This document shows positions 44,313-50,059 of a stretch of DNA of 50,059 bases, piece after piece; within the stretch, counting starts at the first letter, position 1, and every line of letters begins with the position of its first letter. The translations under genes were made by a program, and so were the position numbers. Origin of the DNA: Rhizobium sp. Q54 (GTDB taxonomy: Bacteria > Pseudomonadota > Alphaproteobacteria > Rhizobiales > Xanthobacteraceae); NCBI GenBank assembly GCA_945870035.1, contig CAMBQQ010000018.1, forward strand, positions 1 through 50,059, read 5' to 3'. The notes beneath the pieces were generated by a model, which was not told where the DNA came from, searched no databases, and saw only the letters and a program-made list of their open reading frames with translations.

Positions 44313-44392
44313 TGTCGTCCCCGCGCAGGCGGGGACCCAGTCATCGCAAGAATCTCAGTGAATACTGGATGCCCGCTTTCGCGGGCATGACA
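44313..44392. repeat. REP-like double-hairpin repeat
   Basis: Two hairpins, GTCCCCGC/GCGGGGAC (44317-44336) and ATGCCCGC/GCGGGCAT (44369-44388), are enclosed by TGTC/GACA ends (44313-44316, 44389-44392). This architecture, with the phrase CCCGCTTTCGCGGG, is a very common intergenic repeat in rhizobial genomes. It sits between the convergent Cys-rich protein and deacetylase genes. Confidence 0.7.
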
Positions 44393-44404
44393 GACGGGAA
44401 AATC

Positions 44405-45457
44405 TTACGCCGCGCTCACCCGCCGGAACTTGTTCCAGAACGCGGTGCCCGCCCCGCTCATCAGGACTTTCACATAACGCTGCTTCTGGAATTCGCCGTT
44501 GAGCGACAACCGCGGCAGCGCCGTCAGATGTTCGGCATGCGCCTTGAACAGCACGCCCGGCCGCGTCGTCACCGCGGTCTTGAAGCCAAGCTCCGCCGCG
44601 ATGCGGAATTCGCGCGGTCCCGCCGAGGTCGGATCGCCGACCGGATAGGCCAGATGCTGCGGCCGCTTGCCCAAAGCCGCCTCGATCACAGAACGGCTCA
44701 TGTCCATTTCGGCGCGCACCACGGCGTCGCTCGGTACTTTCTTCAGCATCATGTGGTTGACGGTATGGGCGCCGATCGTCACCAGCGGATCGTCGGCCAT
44801 TTGCGCGATTTCGCCCCAGTCCATGCACAGTTCGCGGCAGATCTCGGCCATGTCGACGCGGTAGGTCGCGCACAGATCGCGCACCACCTTGCGCACCTGG
44901 TCCTCGGTTTTCATGCTGCGCAGATAGCCGTACAGGCCGTCATACAATTCGCGCTTCTCGCGCACATTGCGCGCGTCGAAATATTGCTGCTCGCCGTTGA
45001 TGACCATGCCGATGCGGTCGTTCTGCGCCACCACGGCCTCCAGCGCCAGCCACCACAATTCGCCGATGCGGTCGGGAAAGCTGGTCGGAATATACATCGC
45101 GTAAGGCAGCTCGTATTTCTTGAACAGCGGATGTGCCCAGCGGTTGAAATCCTTGTAGCCATCGTCCGCCGTGATGCAGACGAAGCGGCGGCCGAAATCG
45201 TTCTCGATGAAACGCCGGTGCATTTCGTCGAGTGTGATGACGTCGAGCCGGCTGCGCTTGAGCCTTCGCAGCAGCCGTTCGAGAAAAATGGGCGTGACTT
45301 CCAGCAGATGGTTCGGCTGGAACGCCTCTTTGCGCGGCGGGCGGACATGATGCAGCGTCAGGATCGAACCGACGCCGCCTATCAAGGGCCGCATCAACAG
45401 ATGCATGCCGCTGAAATACAGCGCCTCGAAGCCGGTCCGGATGATGGTTTTCTTCAT
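44405..45457 (-). CDS. polysaccharide deacetylase family protein
   Basis: This 350-residue NodB-fold protein has the metal-binding motif in CITADDGYKDF (catalytic Asp pair) and a later IGAHTVNHMML (His pair) and HLAYPVGDP. These define CE4 deacetylases acting on N-acetylated sugars in polysaccharide. The start MKKTIIRTGFEALY at 45457 is preferred over 45478. A weak N-terminal hydrophobic stretch may anchor it. It is divergent from the acyltransferase gene and probably modifies the exopolysaccharide made by this locus. Confidence 0.87.
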   Translation of the reverse strand: MKKTIIRTGFEALYFSGMHLLMRPLIGGVGSILTLHHVRPPRKEAFQPNHLLEVTPIFLERLLRRLKRSRLDVITLDEMHRRFIENDFGRRFVCITADDGYKDFNRWAHPLFKKYELPYAMYIPTSFPDRIGELWWLALEAVVAQNDRIGMVINGEQQYFDARNVREKRELYDGLYGYLRSMKTEDQVRKVVRDLCATYRVDMAEICRELCMDWGEIAQMADDPLVTIGAHTVNHMMLKKVPSDAVVRAEMDMSRSVIEAALGKRPQHLAYPVGDPTSAGPREFRIAAELGFKTAVTTRPGVLFKAHAEHLTALPRLSLNGEFQKQRYVKVLMSGAGTAFWNKFRRVSAA

Positions 45458-45604
45458 GTCAACCAAGTTTGCCGGCAATCGGCCGGCGCCGCGCGGTTAA
45501 GCGTTCCTGACGCAATATTCCAACCCTTTATTGATATTTCCCTGCGAACCTGCGGCCGGGCGCGTTTAAAGCGTCCAACCGTCGATTTAGCCGTGAAAAG
45601 TCCC

Positions 45605-46810
45605 ATGAACGCCCTTCCGTTACGATCGCTTAACCACGATGCACCTGTGGCACCTGCCGCGAATGTCCGCATCGCGCGCGTCGAGGTCTATGACGACTTC
45701 GCCACGGCGCAGCCGCATTGGCAGGCGCTTGAGCAATCCGGCAACGTATCGACGCCCTATCAGGCTTTCGATTTCCTGCGGCTCTGGCACAGCCATATCG
45801 GCGCTACCGAGGGCGTCAGTCCCTTCATCGTCGTCGGATACGATGCCGAAAACGCGCCGCTGTTTCTGTTGCCGTTCGGCCGCCGCGCCATGCTGGGCGG
45901 CGTGCGCGTTCTCGAATTTCTCGGCGGCAAGCACGCCAATTTCAACATGGGGCTGTGGCGGCACGACCTCGCCGCGCAGATCGATGCCATCGATCTGCAA
46001 GCCGTGCTGGCGCAGTTTGCCGGCCAGGCCGACATCGCCATGCTGGCCAACCAGCCGATGACCTGGGCCGGTCAAGCCAATCCCTTCGCGCTTTTGCCGC
46101 AGCAATATTCGCCAAGCTTCGGTTTCTCCGGCGCCTTGAACAAGGATTTCGAGGCGCTGTTTGCCGAACGCGCCAGCGCCGTCACCCGCCGCAAGATGCG
46201 CAAGAAAGAGCGCACTTTGGCCGGCTTCGGCGCCGTCACTTTCAGCAAGGCCGAAAGCGACGCCGACATCCGCCGCGTGCTGGACGATTTCTTCGCGCAG
46301 AAGTCGGCGCGCATGCGCGCCATCGGCCTGCCCGACGTCTTCGATGCCGACGACGTGCGCCAGTTCGTCACCGCCGCGGCGCTGACTTTGACGCCGCAAG
46401 GCGGCCGGCTCATCGAGCTCTACACTTTGTCGCTCGACGGCGTCATCGTCGCCACCATGGGCGGCATCGTCGCCGATGGCCGGTTCAGCGCCATGTTCTC
46501 GTCGATCATTCACGGCAGCTACGCCACCGAGAGTCCCGGCGAGCAATTGCTGGTGCACATCGTGCGGCATTGCTGCGAGCGCGGCCTGCATACTTTCGAC
46601 CTCGGCATCGGCGAGGCGGCATACAAGAGCCTGTTCTGCGGCAATGCCGATCCGATGTTCGACAGCGATTGGCCGTTCACGCCGGCCGGGCGTTGCCTTG
46701 CTTTCGCGCTGCGCAGCGCCGCCGCCGCCAAGCGCGCGATCAAGCAGAACCCGACTCTGTGGAAATTGATTGTCAGCGCCCGCCGCGTGAGGGCGCGGCT
46801 GACAGCTTAA
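45605..46810 (+). CDS. CelD/FemAB-like GNAT acyltransferase of polysaccharide locus
   Basis: This 401-residue protein belongs to the Acetyltransf_6 (CelD/BcsL) group. It has a two-GNAT layout with the N-terminal FVGYD-like strand PFIVVGYDAENAPLFLLPF, then TRRKMRKKERTLAGFG, and the C-terminal core LYTLSLDGVIVATMGG, SSIIHGSYATESPGEQLL and FDLGIGEAAYK. The frame is open far upstream to 44285, but that stretch is antisense to the deacetylase; ATG at 45605 is right by similarity and position. The 3' end overlaps the convergent Wzz-like gene by 4 bp. Confidence 0.85.
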   Translation: MNALPLRSLNHDAPVAPAANVRIARVEVYDDFATAQPHWQALEQSGNVSTPYQAFDFLRLWHSHIGATEGVSPFIVVGYDAENAPLFLLPFGRRAMLGGVRVLEFLGGKHANFNMGLWRHDLAAQIDAIDLQAVLAQFAGQADIAMLANQPMTWAGQANPFALLPQQYSPSFGFSGALNKDFEALFAERASAVTRRKMRKKERTLAGFGAVTFSKAESDADIRRVLDDFFAQKSARMRAIGLPDVFDADDVRQFVTAAALTLTPQGGRLIELYTLSLDGVIVATMGGIVADGRFSAMFSSIIHGSYATESPGEQLLVHIVRHCCERGLHTFDLGIGEAAYKSLFCGNADPMFDSDWPFTPAGRCLAFALRSAAAAKRAIKQNPTLWKLIVSARRVRARLTA

Positions 46811-48969
46811 GCGGCGGCCGTCTGCGCCGCGCCGGCCACCATCGTGACATCGGCAAATCCGGCCAGCGTCATGCGCTCGCGCGCCGCCCGCACCGCCGGG
46901 TCGCCCGGATTGCCGGCGACCAGCACGGCGCACTGCGCCAGATGCGCGAAATTCTGCACCGGCGCATCCGCCGCCGAGCCGGCATCGATCACCACATGAT
47001 CGTAACTCTGCGCCAAAGCCTCGATCACCGTCTGCACCATCGGCGACGCCGAGAGCGCCGGTCCATCGTTACCGACATTGCCCGTCGCCACCAGATGCAC
47101 CTGCGAGAACTGATCGCGCGTGATAATATCGCCGAAGCCCGCCGTACCCCGTACCAGTTCGGCAATGCCCGGCGCATTCGGATCGGTCGAGATCACAGAG
47201 AGATTCGGCGCGCCGAAAGCAAGATCGACCAGCACGACATTGGCTTCATTGGCCAAAGCGCGCGCCAGCGTGATGGCGGCATATGTGGTGCCGGCATTGC
47301 GCGCACTGCCGACAACGGTGACGCGGCGGCCGCTCTCGCCCGATTGACGCAGGCGTCGCGCGACCTGTTCGATGCTGCTGACCGGCATCGGTGGCAGTAT
47401 CGGCAATACAGGGGCTATGGGCGGCGATGCCATATGCGGCAGCGGCACATTCATGCGCGGCTGAGCGAAAACTGGCGCGGCATAGCCGGCTGCGCCGTAG
47501 CCATAGGTGCGGCCGGCAGGCGCCGGCGCCAGCAGCGCACCGGTGACGATAAAACCGGCCGACAGCGCGAAGGCGGCAAAAGCGGCAATCAACACCGTCG
47601 GCATCTTTTTCGGATAAGTCGGCTTGGCCGCGGGGGTGGCCCGCGAAATGATGCGCGCTTCGGGCGGCGCGGCATTGACGTTGTCGCGGGCCGAAGCCTC
47701 GCTGTATTTCACCAGATAGGACTCGAGCAGATCGCGCTGCGATTTGGCGTCGCGCTCCAGCGCGCGCAACTGCACGTCCTGCTCGTTGGTCTGCGACGCC
47801 AGTTTCTTGACCTGATCGAGGCTCGCGGTGACGGCCGCAAGCCGGTCGCCGGCGACTTTGGCATCGTTGTCTAGCTGGCGCGCCAGCCTTTCGCCTTCGA
47901 TACGCTTGGCCCGTTCGATCTCGGCGATCTGGGCGCGCAATTCCTTGATGCGCGGATGCTGGTCCATCAAGGTCGTCGACTGCTCGGCCAGTTGCGAGCG
48001 CAGCGCGTTGCCCTGCTCGGTCAGCCGGCGCATCGATTCCGAATTGGCGATGTCGGAGGAATCGATCGGCTTGCCGGAGCGCACCAGTTCGCGCAGTTGC
48101 TTCGCCCGCGCTTCCAAATCGGCCTTCTGGCCGCGCGCCGCGGCGATCTGCGAATTGATCTCGGTGAGCTGCTGATTGGGCAGCGACGAATTGTTGGAGC
48201 CGACGAACAGGTTGGATTGCGAGCGATATTCCTCGACCTTGGCTTCGGCACTGGCGACCTTGGCGCGCATCTTCTCAATCTCGACCGCAAGCCAGGTGCT
48301 GGCGGCGCGGGTCTGATCGGTCTTGGCCGATTGCTGAAGACTGAGATAGGATTCGGCAACGGAATTGGCGATCCGGGCGGCCAGTTCGGGATTGGCCGAG
48401 GAGAAATCGACGCTAATGACGCGCGACTTTTCAATCGCATAGACATTGATGCGGTCGTAATAGGATTCCAGCGTGCGCTCTTCCGGCGTCAGCGCGCTGA
48501 TGTCGCGCGCCATGCCGAACAGGCCGAGGATCGTGCGCAACGGCGTCATGCCGCCGATCGCGGGATCGAATTCGGAATTTTCGTCGAGCTTTTCTTTCTT
48601 GATGACGCTGCGCGCCAGATCGCGCGACAGCACCAATTGAATCTGGCTGGTGACCGCTTCCGGGTCGAGATTGGCGCGCTCGGCGCTGCCCTTGTCGGCT
48701 TCGGCGCGCATGAACACGCTTTCGCGCGCTTCCAAAAGCAGCCGCGCTTCCGAGCGATAGCGCGGCGTGATCGCATTGACGACCATGAAAGCCACTGCGG
48801 CAGAGACCACCGTGAACATGATGATCGTCGATTTGCGCCGCCACAGCGCGACGCCAAGGCCGCGCAGATCCGGCTCGCCGGCAGGCTCCATCGGCGGCAA
48901 AACCGGAATTGCCGGCAACACCGGCACTGGCGCAACCGCGGCTGGTTTCGATTTCTTCCGGAAAAACAT
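46807..48969 (-). CDS. Wzz/GumC-type polysaccharide chain-length protein with degenerate kinase domain
   Basis: This 720-residue inner-membrane protein has TM1 (about 47-67), a Wzz domain, a long coiled coil (220-425), the PxxP-like segment before TM2 (about 457-482) and a C-terminal P-loop-type domain (548-715). In active BY-kinases Walker A is GxGKT/S; here it reads GSARNAGTTYAA with no Lys. Walker A' (VVLVDLAFGAP) lacks the usual DADLR, and Walker B is YDHVVIDAGSA. No Tyr-rich tail follows. The domain therefore may not bind ATP normally. It probably controls chain length and export with the neighbouring glycosyltransferase. Confidence 0.88.
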   Translation of the reverse strand: MFFRKKSKPAAVAPVPVLPAIPVLPPMEPAGEPDLRGLGVALWRRKSTIIMFTVVSAAVAFMVVNAITPRYRSEARLLLEARESVFMRAEADKGSAERANLDPEAVTSQIQLVLSRDLARSVIKKEKLDENSEFDPAIGGMTPLRTILGLFGMARDISALTPEERTLESYYDRINVYAIEKSRVISVDFSSANPELAARIANSVAESYLSLQQSAKTDQTRAASTWLAVEIEKMRAKVASAEAKVEEYRSQSNLFVGSNNSSLPNQQLTEINSQIAAARGQKADLEARAKQLRELVRSGKPIDSSDIANSESMRRLTEQGNALRSQLAEQSTTLMDQHPRIKELRAQIAEIERAKRIEGERLARQLDNDAKVAGDRLAAVTASLDQVKKLASQTNEQDVQLRALERDAKSQRDLLESYLVKYSEASARDNVNAAPPEARIISRATPAAKPTYPKKMPTVLIAAFAAFALSAGFIVTGALLAPAPAGRTYGYGAAGYAAPVFAQPRMNVPLPHMASPPIAPVLPILPPMPVSSIEQVARRLRQSGESGRRVTVVGSARNAGTTYAAITLARALANEANVVLVDLAFGAPNLSVISTDPNAPGIAELVRGTAGFGDIITRDQFSQVHLVATGNVGNDGPALSASPMVQTVIEALAQSYDHVVIDAGSAADAPVQNFAHLAQCAVLVAGNPGDPAVRAARERMTLAGFADVTMVAGAAQTAAA

Positions 48970-49142
48970 CGCTACTCCAACGCACGACTCTGTGGCTTGA
49001 GCGCGATCTCACCCTATTATGGTTGCCACCCCGTTAATCGGCCCGCTGCGCCTTGGTCGCGGCAAGGTTTTGTTAACCGCGAGCACCCCTTATCGTTCTC
49101 GATCGACGCCAGGTCCCCGGACGGCTGCAGCGGCAACTCGCA

Positions 49143-50059
49143 ATGACGCCCTTGAACATCTTGCATGTCTTTCGCAGCCCCGTCGGCGGCCTGTTCCGGC
49201 ATGTCGTCGATCTCGCCCGCGAGCAGGCCGCGCGCGGTCACCGGGTGGGCCTGATCGCTGACAGCACCACCGGCGGTGAACGTGCCGACGCCGCCTTCGC
49301 GTCATTGCAGCCGCAGCTTGCGCTCGGGCTTTCCCGGATTCCGATGAGCCGGCATCTTGGCCCCGGCGATACCATGGCCATCCGTCATGTCATGCGCCGC
49401 TGTCGCGACGTGAAGGCCGATATTCTGCACGGCCACGGCGCCAAGGGCGGCGCCTATGCGCGGCTGGCGCTTGGCAACCGGCAGGCGGTGCGGGTCTATA
49501 CGCCGCATGGCGGCAGCCTGTTGTTCGATCACGGCAATCTGGCCGGCAAGTTCTATCTGACGACCGAGCGTCTTTTGATGCCGCGCGGCGACCTGTATCT
49601 GTTCGAGAGCCAGTTTTCCGCCGATATGTTCCGCCGCAAGATCGGCCAGCCGCGCGGGCTGGTACGCATCGCCCATAATGGCGTGTCGAAGGCGGAATTC
49701 GAGCCGGTCGAGACGGATCCGGACGCCACCGATCTCGTGTTTCTGGGCGAACTGCGCCACCTCAAAGGCGTCGACGTCCTGATCGAGGCCATTGCCCGCC
49801 TTCGTCAACGAGGCCGCGCGGTGACGGCGACTTTGGTCGGATCGGGACCGGATCGGGACATGTTTCACAACCAGGCCGACGCGCTGGACCTCAACGACCT
49901 GATCACGTTCAAGCCGGCCATGCCGGGCAGGCTCGCGCTCAAGCTCGGCCGCGTCATGGTGGTGCCGTCGCGCTACGAATCCCTGCCCTATGTGGTGCTT
50001 GAGGCCGCCGCCGGTGGCGTACCGCTGATCGCCACCAATGTCGGCGGCATTTCGGAAAT
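49143..50059 (+). CDS. glycosyltransferase family 4, 3' end missing
   Basis: The frame is open from ATG at 49143 to the window edge (305 codons). The N-terminal Rossmann domain begins NILHVFRSPVGGLFRHVVDL with AREQAARGHRVGLIAD; the C-terminal GT-B domain has LVFLGELRHLKGVDVLIEAI, TLVGSGPDRD and the donor-binding VVPSRYESLPYVVLEAAAGG (20 residues) with the E-x7-E motif. It should add a sugar from a nucleotide donor to a lipid-linked glycan. It is divergent from the Wzz-like gene; about 70-80 residues are likely missing at the right. Confidence 0.93.
   Translation, partial: MTPLNILHVFRSPVGGLFRHVVDLAREQAARGHRVGLIADSTTGGERADAAFASLQPQLALGLSRIPMSRHLGPGDTMAIRHVMRRCRDVKADILHGHGAKGGAYARLALGNRQAVRVYTPHGGSLLFDHGNLAGKFYLTTERLLMPRGDLYLFESQFSADMFRRKIGQPRGLVRIAHNGVSKAEFEPVETDPDATDLVFLGELRHLKGVDVLIEAIARLRQRGRAVTATLVGSGPDRDMFHNQADALDLNDLITFKPAMPGRLALKLGRVMVVPSRYESLPYVVLEAAAGGVPLIATNVGGISE

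Noticed and set aside
44285..45604. A long N-terminal extension of the acyltransferase frame
   Set aside because: It is antisense to the polysaccharide deacetylase and passes through the REP-like repeat; the family start fits 45605.

Overview
The window is G+C-rich chromosomal DNA of an alphaproteobacterium, almost certainly a member of Rhizobiales (Hyphomicrobiales), perhaps of a Xanthobacteraceae/Nitrobacteraceae-like family. The clues are the tig-clpP-clpX-lon block, two glutamine synthetases (GlnA plus the eukaryote-type GlnII) with a small divergent DUF2735 gene beside glnII, the ctaA-DUF2842 pair, and interspersed palindromic repeats of a style familiar from rhizobial genomes. Genus cannot be fixed from the sequence alone.

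Region 1 (1-4919) is the end of an integrated mobile element. It opens with the right end of an IS66-family insertion sequence that has cut off the 5' part of a TOPRIM/AAA primase-helicase gene. Behind that gene lies an array of GGGACAC repeats that looks like replication iterons, then a tightly overlapped set of small genes and a winged-helix replication-type protein, and finally a tyrosine integrase whose end lies 22 bp from the 3' end of a tRNA-Asp gene, the presumed attachment site.

Region 2 (4942-15313) is housekeeping: tRNA-Asp, an HU gene, peptidase T, an enolase-superfamily dehydratase, tRNA-Val, then (on the minus strand) lon, clpX, clpP and tig with tRNA-Leu behind them. This is the conserved protein quality-control block, but the HU gene is inverted and separated from lon.

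Region 3 (15561-29813) mixes redox and nitrogen genes: a Tat-exported multicopper oxidase with a Met/Gly-rich insert, the bifunctional NAD(P)HX repair enzyme, glnB-glnA behind a sigma-54 promoter, an unusual five-heme cytochrome fusion next to a PhoX-type Tat protein, a SulP transporter, glutaminase, and the divergent gstI-like/glnII pair with a second sigma-54 promoter. GlnA, GlnB, GlnII and glutaminase together suggest a nitrogen-assimilation neighbourhood under NtrC/RpoN control.

Region 4 (29860-43293) holds translation and metabolism: two methyltransferases and an RsuA-type pseudouridine synthase, a membrane diguanylate cyclase, rplM-rpsI, a thioesterase, an enoyl-CoA hydratase/flavin-fold/CoA-binding trio (the middle gene carries an in-frame amber codon), metY, a VanX-type dipeptidase, a second crotonase, ctaA and several small proteins.

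Region 5 (43294-50059) begins with a roughly 500-bp very G+C-rich, hairpin-dense stretch without a convincing gene, a small Cys-rich protein and a REP-like repeat. It then enters an exopolysaccharide locus: polysaccharide deacetylase, CelD/FemAB-like acyltransferase, a Wzz/tyrosine-kinase-like protein whose kinase domain looks degenerate, and a glycosyltransferase that runs off the end.
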